The notes: generated from the sequence alone by a model not told the origin. A DNA stretch of 64,000 bases from Punica granatum (GCF_007655135.1 NC_045127.1:18704199-18768198), one strand, 5' to 3'. Shown: positions 47,762 through 60,205, counted from the first letter of the stretch. Made by a program: numbers and translations.

Positions 47762-47771
47762 GTATATATAG
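47762..47771 (-). promoter_or_regulatory. Candidate TATA box in the LTR of H
   Basis: The minus strand reads CCTATATATAC, about 1.5 kb into the LTR, the same distance as the TATA-like site in the B LTRs. No other promoter element is visible. Confidence 0.4.
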
Positions 47772-49272
47772 GCAAAGCTTAAGTGTAATTAGTGGAAACA
47801 AAGCTTGATTAATGGGGAGGATTAGAAAGTGGCGGTTTGATGATGACAATTAAGGATGGATGAGGATGATTAAGGGCAAGTGGCATTGATGGGGAAGGGA
47901 TAAGAGTATTAATGAGGATGGAGTGTAAAAGAAAAAGACTTGGGATATTTGTTTGAGGAAGAGAAGACAAGGCAAGGGATGGGCGGTTTAGGGCAAGGTG
48001 TGGCTGCCCATGACCTGTTGTGGGTCCCATGGGTCGTGAGGTAAGAGTCGGGATGAAGTTCGAGTCTCGATTGGTTGCGCGTTCGAGGCTCGTAGCTCAA
48101 ATGAACGTCGAATTGGCGATATGCGTACAAAGACAATTCAAATGAGCAGAAGATTGCCATGTTTTGCTTGAAGAAATGTTCGGGTGGTCCCGAGGCTCGG
48201 AAGTTGGTTTTGCTTGTTTGAGGCGATCAGAGAAAAAATAGCCGTTCCTGAATGCATATCTCATGTCTGCATTCCGCGTTGGCCGTTTTGACATGCATTG
48301 TCATTCCGACTGAATCGTTGACTATTAAGCTGATATTGCAAATGTGAAGCTGGAGTCGTCCTAGGAGTCTGCAACCGGATTTCTCAAATTGCTTTACGAG
48401 TTGCTTGGGCGAGCCGGAGATCGTTGCGAACAGACCTCGAAGAATTAAAAAAGTGCGTCTAAGACCATAAAAAACACTGTTCTGGAGGCCTAGATGAATT
48501 GTGCAGTTCCGTCTAAGGATTTCACACTGAGCCTTGGGATAAGTAGCACTGTGTAGTATAGTCATCCGGCATCAAGTTTCCACGAAAATGACCTCTTGTT
48601 ATGAATTTCTGTTGAAAACGACATTTTTTGCTCCTCGGAGGTCACTCGGGAAATTGAAAGGAATTCTACAATCTAATTTGACCAATTGCGTCTGTCCGCT
48701 GTAGTTTTCGGGACAATGCATGGCTAACTTCGTTTGCTGATATTTTGTCAGACCAGTCTCCGGTTATGCTTTTCCGTTGAAAGGTATGCTTGTTCTGTCG
48801 CTCGAGAGTCATTTTGGGAGTTTGTGTGACTTCCGAGAAGCGATCTAAAGCGATGCTCATCATCTATAGAATTACGGGATATGACTGTGTTTGGCATCGA
48901 GCATTAGCTTTTGGCTGATGAACCGGCATTTTTGGACTTCCACTTAAAAGTTGTATGTATTCAGAAAATTGCTCTATATAGAGCAGATGATCTGCGAAAT
49001 GTATTTGAAAACACTTTTCATTTGTCGACGATGTATTCTGAAAATTTCGGTTTGGAAGTTGTCTGGGCTCTCTGTTTGCTCTGTATATCGATGGATGATT
49101 CTGGAAGTTCTTCTGTAATATGCTTGAATCATCCGCTTGTCTCTGTTGACTTGAGGATGAATAGTGATTTGCTGCCCTATTGAGCCTTCTTCTGTATCAA
49201 TGCTCAAGTCATGGCCTGAATTGCTGTTGATGCGCATTACTTGAATCGATGAACCAAAATGGGGTGCTGACA

Positions 49273-49340
49273 GCTTACCCCTCTTTGACCGCGTGCTCGG
49301 GTAGAGGATGTAGCCAAAAACTTTCAGAAGCACCCTAGTT
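49273..49340 (-). other. Polypurine tract of H and conserved block
   Basis: Minus strand GGTCAAAGAGGGGTAAGC abuts TGTCAGCA. The next block (plus GGTAGAGGATGTAGCCAAAA, then AGAAGCACC) is shared with A. Confidence 0.78.
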
Positions 49341-49424
49341 TGATCGCAATGACCAACATGGCACCTCCCATGGCCATCTCCTTCTCCCTTCTTTGGATGC
49401 GCTAGGGACTATTGCACCTTAAAT

Positions 49425-49990
49425 GCAGCAAAGTGGGTGTGAAACCCTGGGTGTAAAACCCTGAAAGAGGTAAAGCGGGTGTGAACTGAAAATACTAAAA
49501 TGGGTGTGAAACCCGAATGCAGTGGGTGATGGGTGTGAAACCCTAGTGCAGTGAATGATGGGTATGAAACCTGAATGCAGTAAAATGGGTGTGAAACCCG
49601 GATGCAATGAGTGATGGGTGTGAAACCCTGAAAGCAGTAAAATGGGTGTGAAACCCTAAAAGAGGTAAAGCGGATGTGAAACCCTGAAAACAGTAAAATG
49701 GGTGTGAAACCCGACTACAGTTGAGTGGGTGTGAAACCCTGAAAGAGGTAAAGCGGGTGTGAAACCCTGAAAATAGTGAAACCCTGGGTGTGAAACCCGA
49801 CTGCAGTTGAGCAGGTGTGAAACTCGACTGCAATTGAGTGGGTGTGAAACCTGACTGCAGTTGAGTAGGTGTGAGACCCTGGGTATGAAACCCGAATGCA
49901 GTTGAGTGGGTGTGAAACTTTGAGTGTGAAACCCTACTGCAATTGAGTAGGTGTGAAACCCTAGGTGTGAAACCCAACTGCAGTTGAGTG
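49425..49990 (-). repeat. 27/28-bp tandem array of element H
   Basis: About 20 degenerate copies. Plus-strand units are GGGTGTGAAACCCTGAAAG followed by CAGTAAAAT, or GGGTGTGAAACCCGACTG followed by CAGTTGAGT. It lies directly before the polypurine tract, as in A and B. Minus-strand frames (112-174 codons) through it are repeat by-products. Confidence 0.9.
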
Positions 49991-51139
49991 TCACTGTAGG
50001 ACGGTGGCACTATGGGCGTGTGGGGCGAATGCTGCCCTGAGAGCGCTGATTCGTCGGAGACTGACATTGATAGAGCAGTTGTGCTTTGCTGAAGGCTGGC
50101 TTTGCTGTTGGGGCTGTTGTGCTTTCTCTAGCAATGCCCTGGTTGTGTTATAAGGGATTTTGCTTTGCGGGATGCTAGCTTTGCTGTTGAAGCAGCTGTG
50201 TTTCGCCGGAGGCCGACTTTGCTGCTTGGGCGGTCATGCTTTGACTTGCGGGAAGTTCGCCGAGAGCCAGCGTCTTGTATTGCGATACTCGAGCTCTAGG
50301 GAGGAGCACTTACGTACCCCATTGGGCAGGGGATCAGAGTCTGTCGTAGTTCTTGCATGCTCGTGATACCTATGATCCTAGCGTTACTAGTAAATCATGT
50401 CAGAAATACTAACAAGTGATAATCACAAATAAGTACCAAAAAAAGCGTTGTTGTGGCGCGCAAATCTTCAGTTTCGAGTCACCCGAACAACCTGTGAAGA
50501 AGTTTATTTTGAAGTGCAAGTGGGTCCCATTTTCGGAGGCATCAATGCGAGGCCTCCGAGGGCTCCCATTGGTCATGCATGGGCATATCAAGACATCCTA
50601 AATGATGCCCTAGCAGCTCTATCGTTTGTTCGATGCACCCGTCGGCTTTGGACCTTATCATCAGGATGTCGTAATGCGGCTGCATTTGTAACCCGCTTGG
50701 GGATTTTTGTTCAGATTTGATCAAACCTCGGTCTAAGCATTTCCAGAGTGCTATGAGTAGACTCCCGGAGAGGAATGTCTGGGATTTTGGCTTTGGGATA
50801 GCCAATTGACGGGTGCAAAGACAAAGAAAAAAAAGAAAGCTTGGGGAGCGTGCTGCCCCAAACTAAAATGATACACGGGTTCACGCCTGTAGTGAGATGT
50901 ACCCCTTTTTTCTCTATGTCCTTCTGTTGTGTAGGCTGTCCCGAACTGTTTGGATGGTATGCTCGGTTGCCCACTGTGCTTGAGGAAGGTTCCATCTTGG
51001 ACAGTTGAATGGTGTTGGAGAGCCGATCGGGTATTGGAGTAGACAACCTGGCCGTTTCCCATGGGGATCCCTAGTCCGTACGATGTGTGATGAGCTAGGG
51101 AGTCAGCTTTTTGTCTTTCTCTTGTTTAACTCTCCTTTT
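49991..51139 (-). other. Noncoding internal region of H
   Basis: No domain is recognisable. A GCTTTGCTG-rich stretch at 50075-50240 holds three imperfect copies of about 60-65 bp (for example TGGCTTTGCTGTTGGGGCTG). The remainder shows nothing I can name. Confidence 0.5.
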
Positions 51140-51296
51140 ATTACGGTCACCCATCTCAAGGCCGCACCTCTCAACCTAAAGGGGACGAGCTGTTCTTTTG
51201 CCACAACCGCTCGCAAAGGGGTTTCCGATCGTGCCTCTCTTTTACCCTAGCTTTTACCTAGGCCGTCCCTCAAAAGGGGTTTTCAACTTAGCGGGC
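51140..51296 (-). other. Hairpin unit(s) in the 3' region of element H
   Basis: The region corresponds to the hairpin clusters of A and B (shared TTTTGCCAC, GTGCCTCTC and TTTTACCTAGGCCG blocks). The clearest unit is 51257-51295: CTAGG against CTTAG with one G-T pair, inner CCCT/AGGG, and AAAA on one side in RNA sense. Others have decayed. Confidence 0.5.
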
Positions 51297-53580
51297 TAGA
51301 TTCTTTTATCTCTTATACTTGCAAAGGCGGATGGTTTGAAGGATTCGATCTCCGAGTGTGCTATGTTGTGTCTCCGTCGAGGAGTTGCGTTTACTACTCC
51401 CCTTTTTGACGGGGTTTGTTGATTTGTTTGGATTGGCGGCGCCGGTGCTTTTGGTGAACGTCAACGTTGCCTTGTTTCGCTTGTTGGCGGTTTTTTCCCG
51501 TTTCTTTTCTCTCTCTCTTCATTGGCGCTTCTTTTCGCTCTGTTTTATTTTCTTGCAGCTGTGGTCTGTTTTGTGCCTCGTATCTTTGTTTGAAACTCCT
51601 CGACTTTGCATTGCCGAGGCCGCTTTGGTGTGCTTTGCCCCGTGGAGACTTGTTACGTGTTGCTATCCTAGCCCTATTTTGTGAGGCCTGACTTTCTTGA
51701 AAGTTTGACTCTCGTGCACTTGGAAGCCGAACTTCATGTCATTTGCCCTTGCAAGCGTTTACAGGTGCATTCCCCTATTGTCTAAGAAGATATAGAATTG
51801 CCCTAGGGAGTGTGTGACCAAGGTTGTCCTGGTGCTTGCTGTGGAAGATGCCCGTTCTTGTTGCGGATGACCGGGAGCGTTCCGGTGTCGTTTGTTGGAA
51901 TGACCCACTATGGTAACCTCAGGGCGAACTTTAACCAAGGATGCCCCAGTGTACGTCGCTTGCCAAGGTTATGTTGTCGTGAGCTTCAACCGGTGATGTC
52001 TCAGTGTAAGTTGCTTGAAAATGCTCACCGTGGGTGGATGATGTCCGGGATGGTCTCGGTGTGAACGTTGAACGTGAATGCACCAGTCTTCATTGTTGAT
52101 GTGACCCGCGGTGGGCGCCTTGTGCAATCGTCGTCCCCGATCATATCTTGCTGCTCTTGCAGTGCGTGCCTCTTGGAGGGTGCACGCTATTGAAGCTGTT
52201 GAATGTTCGAGGAAGACGGTTATGTCGATGCTAAGTGATTTGCTCAATTGTCTGCGTCTTCAGCTTCGTAGGGGGTACCTCATCGTTGGACACCTCCCTC
52301 GTCGAAGTATAAGGAAAGGGTCCGAGACAAGTTCTCGGGGAAGCGTAAACTCGCGCATCGCTCTTTGCCTGTGGCCAATGTGCCCCTATGAAGGATGACA
52401 AAGAAGATGATGTATTAGGCGATTATGTGGTGGAATATGCGGTAAGCAATATGGGGTGGACCCATGGGAAAATCCATTTTTTTCCAGCGCGCGATCCATG
52501 GGATGTCGCGTGTGGATGACATTTGTTTCCGGGAATCTGGTTATCACCACTCTGGAGTGGTTAGACCGTGGCTGAGGGCCACATAAGCATGTTTTCCCTG
52601 GTTGCGAGTAAGCATGAGCAGCCGTCCTAGGGAAGGCTCGAGGAGCCGGGTCCCATGAGGACATGCAAGTCGAATAGGTCCGACAAAACTAATAGGGCAT
52701 CTCTGGGACTGTCCTAATGTCCTCTTTGAAGGGCTTGTTCTAGCTGGAAACTTGCTTAGGAATGCATTTAACTGAAAGCAACAGAGAGATTAAAGAAGAG
52801 TGCGCGTGTTACCCTAGTGTTTAGTAAGAAGCGATGGCGGAGGGCGGGAGGGACCCATTCTTTGGTCGAAGGTGCGACCGTGCTAATGACTCCCGTGACG
52901 GATAGGTCGGGACATGCTCTGTCTATTGGAGCAGTTGCTCGCGATCTTTATAGAGGGAGGGTGGGAGCTCATAATTGAAATCCCAAGGAGCTGGATGAGA
53001 GATGTTTGCTGTCCAAATTGTGGTCATTAAGTATTCAAGTTGTCTTCTTGTTGAGCATTGCCTACAATGGGATAGGAAAACAATGAAGGAATATAAATTG
53101 TTTGAAATTTCAATGCAAGAGTGTAGGGAAGCGAACTGGCATAGTAGGCGTCGCGCAAGCACGTCGAGAAACGTGCATTGGTGCACTGAGCTTGCATGCA
53201 TGGGCTGGTGTAAACATGCTTGGACATGTGTAAGGTGTGCTTGATCGCTAGTTGATGCGCGGGGTCACGCGGAGAGATGTCTGTCCGATCACGCGGTGAC
53301 GCTCTCTGTTAGGAAAAAGTTAGTGTTGAATAGTCTCGCCTGGGAAGGTGGGTAGTCTCTCGGTGCATGGCTCGCCTTGCCATAGAGGAAGAGTGAAAGC
53401 CACAGGTAGCCTACCCGCAAAGGTTGGCACGACTCGCCTGTCGTGCGGGGTGGGTGGTCGAGATGGATGGCCTCTGGTCACGGTACGTCTCGCCATGGAG
53501 ACGTGAAGACCGCGGCTGGTCTGCCCGCGAAGGTTAGCACAACTCGCCTGTCGTGTAGGGCGGTAGCTACTGTGCAAACA
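51297..53580 (-). other. Noncoding internal region of H where gag-pol would be
   Basis: I find no gag, protease, RT, RNase H or integrase motif on either strand. 51860-52060 has three or four degenerate repeats of roughly 55-75 bp (GATGCCCCAGTGT / GATGTCTCAGTGT, then CTTGCCAAG-like). An open frame at 51358-51684 (108 codons, hydrophobic) lacks homology to anything I know and is probably chance. The origin is unknown. Confidence 0.5.
53350..53572. repeat. 110-bp imperfect tandem pair in H
   Basis: ACTCGCCTGTCGTG occurs at 53432 and 53542 (period 110), each copy preceded by GGCTCGCCTTGCCAT- or CGTCTCGCCATGG-like text and CCCGCAAAGGTTGGCAC or CCCGCGAAGGTTAGCAC. Confidence 0.75.
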
Positions 53581-54056
53581 TAAACATAAAAATAGATAAA
53601 ATGCATGCAATGCATGAGTTTTCAAAAGTTAATGCCGTTGCATCGATTTGATTCAAATTCCCGTATTTACAAAGATAGCTCGTTTGATTTTAAAAGGAAT
53701 CTAAATATTGAATCGACAATCCAACGCACTCGGCAGCCGAGTGAGCGTTACGTAGGACCGAACAATGCGATACTGCCGGCGATTAGTCCTAGGAATGGGA
53801 GACCTTTTGCACCTTTGCCCGCGTCCAGTCCAACGTAACGTTCAACCGTGCTATCTCTCTGTCTAGGCTCTCGATAGCTGTCCTTGGGAATATCTGGTCG
53901 ATGGGAGGATCATCGAAGAGCTGTAAGCTACAGATGATGTTGCAGATGTAAGCCTGGTCGGTTGGTCGAAGCATTCCTTCTTGCGGTTGATCTGCTGGTC
54001 GAGCGGCGCGATGCAGTCGAACCTGGACAAAGAGTCGGACGAACCATCCTTACCTA
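53581..54056 (-). pseudogene. ORF1 relic of element H with downstream spacer
   Basis: On the minus strand it starts near 54053 (MVRPTLCPGSTASRR), in the same context as the ORF1 start in B (after a leader with ACCTAGATGGA). It then jumps, by internal deletion, to the C-terminal coiled-coil end (SLDREIARLNVTLDWTRAK, about 53870-53800). 53581-53790 matches the ORF1-gag spacer of A and B (GCATGAGTTTTCAAAA block), and homology stops at about 53580 just before gag would begin. No function remains. Confidence 0.7.
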
Positions 54057-54337
54057 GATGGAAATGTCCTAGTTTGTTTGAAAACATGCATGCAGGTGCA
54101 GAAAAATAAAACTATAACTGTGTCCTTTACCCTGTACATCACTCTTTCTGAAAAATCGCAAAAGGCCCGCCTAAAAAAAAAAAACTAAGGGTCGACTCAA
54201 AGACTCGACTTTTGGTCGGTTGGTGGCATAAAGGCAAAATTGGTCTAGCATGATGGTCTCTATTTATACATTGTTTCGGTGCTACTGGGAAAGCAACTAA
54301 CTAGGGATGGGGGCTCCCGACCAGGGGTAATCACTTC
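54057..54337 (-). other. Leader of H, part 2, up to nested C
   Basis: It aligns with the leader of B at 28330-28630 (A-run, GGCCGACTCAACGACTCGAC-like text, ACTAGGGATGGGGGCTCCC). The last five bases, ACTTC at 54333-54337, are the target-site copy of element C. Confidence 0.75.
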
Positions 54338-55124
54338 TTATGCGATTCCCATCAAGAATGACGAGACCCAACAGTCAAAGGATCCCAAGATCGTTCTATA
54401 ATAGGAATTGATTGACAAACCTTCGACCCGTTGTTTACGACATAAACAAGAACCTTTGTATAACTAACCTCAACCCGTTGTTTATTACGAAACAAGAACC
54501 TCGATATAAGAAAACACCACAAACGGTGGTAGAAAGCCGTTTGACAAGTCGATGATAAACGTCACAGAAATTTTCGATAAGTTCAAATTAGTTCTTCAAG
54601 AACCAAAGAGAATACTCTCACAATTTTCTTAATGTTCCTTTTATTAAAAATTCACTAAGATGAGTATATATAGACATAAACTAATCATAATCTGGCCATA
54701 TCTCCTCATAAAGTAAGGAAAATAAAATCTAAAGTATCTATAGAGATGTGACTTAATCTATAAAGATATGAAATCTAAATATTCCTAGAATATCTCCATG
54801 AGATTTAAACATTAAACAAATCTGATGATATATTCTGCTTGTCTTCAACAAATATTCTAGAAACTTCTAAAAAATGGCATTATCATGGGATTAATCCTCT
54901 GCATCGTGGACTTGGCTGGAATCTTCTAGAACTTGAATCATGTTGATGCATCTTTGTTGATCACGTGGTTTATGTCCAATAGGCCTTCACGAATTTGCTT
55001 GAGCCCAAACCGCTTGAATCAAGCCGTTGAGTTCATCTTTAAACTTCTTTGCTCGTGCTCGCGTAACCGGTCCAATTGAAACTTGAACTAGATCTCTTGA
55101 AAAGGATTTGCCCTCAAATCATCA
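54338..55124 (-). repeat. 3' LTR of element C
   Basis: It matches 60206-60977. The outer edge now reads TTATGCGATT where the 5' copy has TGATGCGATT. The inner edge is set by analogy at TGATGATTTGAG (minus) and could be off by a few bases. Confidence 0.85.
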
Positions 55125-56250
55125 CCTATATCAAAAGGAAACAAATCAGCAACATTAAAAGTAGCACTTATATTGTACTCACCAGGTAAGTCTAGTTTGT
55201 AAATATTGTCATTGATGCGCTCTAGGACTTGAAAAGGACCGTCCCCTCTTGGAAGCAATTCGGAATGTCTTTACACCAGAAATCTCTTTTTCCTCATATG
55301 CAACCAAACCCAATCTCCGAGTTCAAAAATCAGCTTATGACACCCCTTGTTGGCATGTTTTGCATACTGCTCCGTTCTTTGCTCAATGTTGAGTCTTGCT
55401 TTCTCATGAATCTGCTTGACAAATTCAGTTTTCTTTTTGCCATCTAAATTAACATGCTCAGTTAAAGGTAAAGGAGATAAATCCAATGGAGTTAAAGGAT
55501 TAAATCCATACACAATTTCAATTGGTGAAAATTTAGTAGCAGAATGAACAGATTTGTTATAAGCAAACTCAACATGTGGTAAACACTTTTCCCATGTTTT
55601 GATTTTTTTTTAATGATTGCCCTCAACCAAGTAGACAAAGTCCTATTTACAACTTCAGTTTGACCATTAGTTTATAGGTGACAAGTTGTAGAAAATAATA
55701 ACTTAGTACCTAACTTACACCACAAAGTCTTCCAAAAATAGCTCAAGCACTTAGCATCTCTATCCGAAACAATTGTTCTAGGCATGCTATGTAACCTCAC
55801 AATCTTCCTAAAGAACAAATCAGCAACATGCGAAGCATAATCCGTTTTGTGACATGGAATAAAGTGTGCCATATTAGAAAATCTATCCACAACCACAAAA
55901 ATTGAATCTCTCCCACATTTTGTCCTAGGTAATCCTAACACAAAGTCCGTTGAAATATCAATTCAAGTCTCACTAGGAATAGGTAAAGGAGTATACAAAC
56001 CGTTGGGCTGCACTATGGATTTAGCTTGCCTATATGTGACACATCTACCACAAATTCTCTCAACATCTCTTTTCATATGTGGCCAATAGAAGTGTTCTTG
56101 CAAAATAGCTAAAGTCTTTACAACTCCAAAATGTCCCGTTAATCCCCCACCATAAGATTCATGCACTAATAATTCCCTCGAGGAACAATTTGGCACTCAT
56201 AACTTATTATCTTGAAACAGGAACCCATCATGCCTAAAGAACTTACCACA
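55088..56250 (-). pseudogene. pol: Integrase of element C
   Basis: Zinc-binding domain with HESYGGGLTGHFG and ICGRCVTYRQAKS (56170-56040), core [20 protein letters not shown] (first Asp of the triad lies just upstream) and [14 protein letters not shown] (second Asp), and C-terminal [13 protein letters not shown]. The frame then continues, past a TAA at 55271-55273 (Gln in relatives), through RGDGPFQVLERIND and ends with TAG at 55088-55090, inside the 3' LTR by about 37 bases. Several stops and a gap at the Glu region (55672-55513) break it. No chromodomain follows. Confidence 0.85.
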
Positions 56251-57570
56251 AGGGGTTTCCTCACAAGCCCGATATTCCTCACAAAATTCATGGTCATCAA
56301 TATATAAATTTTTAATGTGCTCAAAACCAAGCAATTTTACATCTAGTGTTGAGAGTAATGCCTACCTACGAGAAAGTGCATTGGCGACCACATTCTCCTT
56401 ACCTTGCTTATATCGAATGACATATGGAAACGTCTCAATGAACTCCACCCGTCGAGCATGTCTTTTGTTTAGCTTGTGTTGGCCCTTCAAGTGTTTTAAG
56501 GACTCATGATCGGTGTGAATCACGAACTCCTTAGGCCATAGGTAGTGCTACCACATCTCTAAAGCTCGAACCAATGCATACAACTCTTTATCATCAGTTG
56601 GGTAGTTTAAGGCTGCCCCGCTTAGTTTTTTGCTGAAATAAGCAATTGGATGTCCTTCCTGCGTAAGAACTGCACCTATACCAATACCTGAAGCATCACA
56701 TTCAATTTCAAAAGTTTTTGAAAAGATAGGTAAAGACAATAAAGGAACGTTGGTCAACTTCTCTTTGATTAGATGAAACGCCTTCTCTTGTTTTTCTCCC
56801 CGTCTAAATCCAACATTCTTCTTGATCACTTCAATAAGTGGTACGGCCACTCTTGGATTGCACGTACCTTCTCTTCATCAACATGTATACCTTGTGCACT
56901 AACAGCAAATATCAAAAATACAAGCCTATCAGTGCAAAAAGAATACTTTTTCAGATTAGCAAATAACTTTTCCTGCCTAAGCACATCTAAAACAGATTTC
57001 AAATGTACCTTATGATCATTCAAGTTTTTGTTATAAACAAGTATATCATCAAAGTAAACAACAAATCCACCTATAAATGCACGCAAAACATGATTCATAA
57101 GTCTCATAAAAGTGCTCGGAGCATTAGTCAAACCAAAAGGCATAACTAACAATTCATACAAACAATATTTTGTTTTAAAGGCAGTTTTCCATTCATCTCC
57201 TTCCATCATTGTAATCTGATGATAACCACTCTTTAAATCAATTTTAGAAAATACACAAGAACCATGCAGCTCATCTAACATACCATCTAACAAGGAATAT
57301 GATGATGATACTTTACCGTTATGTTGTTGATTGCTCTGCAATCAATGCACATTCTCCAAGTCCCATCCTTCTTAGGTACAAGTATAACAAGAACGGCGAA
57401 TGGGCTCATGCTCTCCCTCACGTACCTTTTCTCCAACAACTCACTTACCTGTCATTGAAGCTCCTTTGTCACATTTGGATTGCTCCTATGGGCTGGTCGG
57501 TTTGGAATTGTCGCACCAGGAATAAAATTAATTTGATGTTCAATCCTTCGGATTGGAGATAACCCATGTG
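56251..57570 (-). pseudogene. pol: Reverse transcriptase and RNase H of element C
   Basis: RT blocks: [29 protein letters not shown] and the catalytic [10 protein letters not shown] (near 57040), all readable in the frame 57341-56826. The RNase H frame 56850-56548 has [16 protein letters not shown] (catalytic Asp) and [13 protein letters not shown], then a TAG; the rest ([14 protein letters not shown], then NVVANALSR) continues to about 56260. A frame change lies at 56850-56826. Confidence 0.9.
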
Positions 57571-59551
57571 GTGTTTCCTAGGGAAAGACATCCTCATGCT
57601 GCTGTAAAAGAGAAACAACAGAACTAGACAGAGCGAGGTCAAGTTCGTTAGTGTTGAAAAATGCTTCTTTGTACAAAAGTCCAATCATCGGCTGATTTGA
57701 AAACATTGCTCGCTTAATTTCACTCATTTTTGAATAGAAATTCTTTTGTTTTCTCTCTAATTTTCTCTCAATGGTTGAATTTTTATTTTCTTTTTCTCTC
57801 TCATTTTTCTCGGCCTCTCTCTGATTTTCACTCTTTTTCTTCTGTTCACTCTCTTTCTTTTGATCACTCTCTTTTTGCAATCTCACTTGATCCTCATATA
57901 TTTGCTACGGTGTCAGTAGTACAAGAGTGATTGATCGTTGATTCAGTACAAATGAGTATTTGTTTGCAAAGCCATCATGCTTCACACGCCTATCAAACTG
58001 CCATGGACGCCCTAGCAACAAGCGTCCCGTTTGCATCGGTGCTACATCACACAACACTTCATCTTCGTATTTACCAATTCGTAATGCAACCAAACACCTG
58101 TTTGTTCACCTTTATCTCACCACTATTATTTAACCATTGTAACTAGTACGGCTTAGGGTGCTTCAACATGGACAGTCTCAATTTTTCCACCATTGTTGTG
58201 CTTGCGACATTAGTATAATTACCACCATCAATAATCACACTACATACCTTGTCTTTGACGTAGCACCTAGTGTGAAAGATGTTCTCCCGCTACACTTCTT
58301 CAACTCCTTTTGTTTGCAAGCTCAACGCTCTCCTTGCCACCAATGTAAATGCATCAGGGGTTAAATATTCCTCCTTGAGAACGTCCTCCAATGGGGGTAT
58401 GTCATCGGTGTCGGAATCTTCATTGTCGGCCACAATTTCACCATTGTCTCGCAGCACCATGACCCGCTTGTTTGGACATTGACTTGCTATGTGTCCCTTA
58501 CCTTGGCATTTAAAACACTTAATGTCACGATTCCTAGAGGTAGAAGTGTCGGTTTTACCTTGAGGAACATGGCTGGTTGCTTCTTGCTTTTGCTCGGTTT
58601 TCGACTTCGACGTGGATTGCTTCTCATCTTTCTTCCATTGATTCGGTTACCAAGTGGATGTGCTTGGACTTTGGCTTGCACATGTACTGCCCCTCCTCTT
58701 GAATTGGTTCTCAATCTTTATTGCCATGTGAACCATATCCTCCAACTCCACATAATGTTATAATTTCACGGCATTTTGAATTTCTCGGTTCAATCCCGCC
58801 AAAAATCTTGCCATAATAGCCTCCCGATCCTCCTCTACATTTGCTCTAATCATGGCCACTTCCATCTCCTTGAAATATTCCTCTACACTCCGATTACCTT
58901 GCCTAAGACTTTGCAACTTATTATACAGCTTCCGGTAGAAATAACTAGGAACAAATCGCTTCATCATCACCCTTTTCATTTCCTCCCACGTATCTATAGG
59001 TGGCTTTCTTTTCTTCACCTATTTATCACCAATTGATCCCACCAAACAATTGCATAATTCGAGAATTCAATTGCTGCCAATTTGACTTTCTTAAGCTCAA
59101 AATAACTATAACAATCAAATACAAACTCTACCTTTTTCTCCCACTCAAGGTATGCTTCGGGATCACTCTTTCCTTGGAACGACGAGATTTTCATCTTAAT
59201 ACTACCCAAGTTATTGTCTTCCCGATTCCTAGCTTCTCTAAACCGCCCTCCACGTCTCCTATTACTAACAGCTGAATCCCGATTATCTTCTTCATCAAAA
59301 CTCACCCCATAATTATCTTCATCTTCAACCCTCACTTTCCTTGGTTGAACTCTTTCCCTCCTACGCGCATTAGGAGCGTTTCGTGGCTACTCCACACGTG
59401 TGTTCTCCATCTGATCTATCCATTCATGAACCTGCTCTACCTCCAACCTCATCACACGCCTCATCTCACTCATCATGGCCTCCATAAGTACTTTCGAATC
59501 AGTCAATTCCGTAGCACCTTCAGGAATACTCTTAGCACTGTTGTGAGACAT
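57571..59551 (-). pseudogene. gag: Gag and protease region of element C
   Basis: The likely gag start is MSHNSAKSIPEGATELTD at 59551, interrupted by TAG near 59385. The gag core follows at 59335-58758 (SFQGKSDPEAYLEWEKKVE, RFVPSYFYRKLYNKLQSL), then a CCHC zinc knuckle (CFKCQGKGHIASQCP) near 58500 in another frame. The protease is around VIIDGGNYTNVAS near 58215 (Gly where Ser or Thr is usual) and LLLGRPWQFDR near 58010. A Lys/Glu-rich linker (57886-57740) leads to RT. At least three frame changes are present. Confidence 0.82.
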
Positions 59552-60205
59552 GATTGCTGCAAAATAAAGTTAGAAAGAAAGGACCTCAGAATTCTCTCCC
59601 TCACGTGTTTACACTCAAGAATGTGAATCACTCTACACTCGTATTTTCACTAAAAAAAAACATATGTGTCTTTTAACTCTCTAATATTCTCACCACTCTT
59701 GCCTTTTTCCACTCAATAATTCTCTTTCAGTTCTTTTGAAACTAAACAAACAATTCTCCAAAATTTTTAGCAGCAATTCACCAAGAACTCATCAAGGAAA
59801 ATTAATGGTCAAAGGAATTTATGGAAGAAAGGAAGCAAGAGAGAATGCAACTACTATGAAGGATGAAATATATCATAATGTTATATGGATGGAAAGATAT
59901 GGAGGATTATTTAGGGAAGGAAATATGGAAGAAAGGATATTATGTAATTCTGTAAACATAATCAATGCAGATCAGCAAGAAATGGAAATAACAACTTTAG
60001 AATGGTCTAATACAAAGAATTTGAATCAAATTGACAACGACAGCTTCTTTCTTTTCTTTCGATCTTTTTTTCAGCTCTTTTTTTTGGCCGAATTTTTTTT
60101 TTGCTAACAATTCAGAAAGGACAAACCAGATGGAATGAAATTCAACAAATTGAAACAAAAATGATAGGATAAACCTGATTTGGAGCCTGATGCTTTGATA
60201 CCAAA
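59552..60205 (-). other. Leader of element C with primer binding site
   Basis: AT-rich and noncoding. The primer site at 60192-60205 is complementary to the 3' end of initiator tRNA-Met type (TTTGGTATCAAAGC on the minus strand). A plus-strand frame at 59736-60107 has no relatives I know and is likely chance. Confidence 0.75.

Larger units (their letters stand above)
43893..49272 (-). repeat. 3' LTR of element H
   Basis: 5380 bp, plus-strand edges TGTACAGACT at 43893 and GCTGACA ending at 49272. 43893-46600 matches 61274-64000. The 61274 copy lacks about 54 bp near its inner end. The stretch is free of recognisable genes; the small frames at 45818-49333 are noise. Confidence 0.88.

Noticed and set aside
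51358..51684. 108-codon hydrophobic plus-strand frame in H
   Set aside because: It is antisense to the element, has no relatives I know, and lies in decayed noncoding sequence.
59736..60107. 123-codon plus-strand frame in the leader of C
   Set aside because: It is antisense to C, AT-rich with no domain; likely chance.
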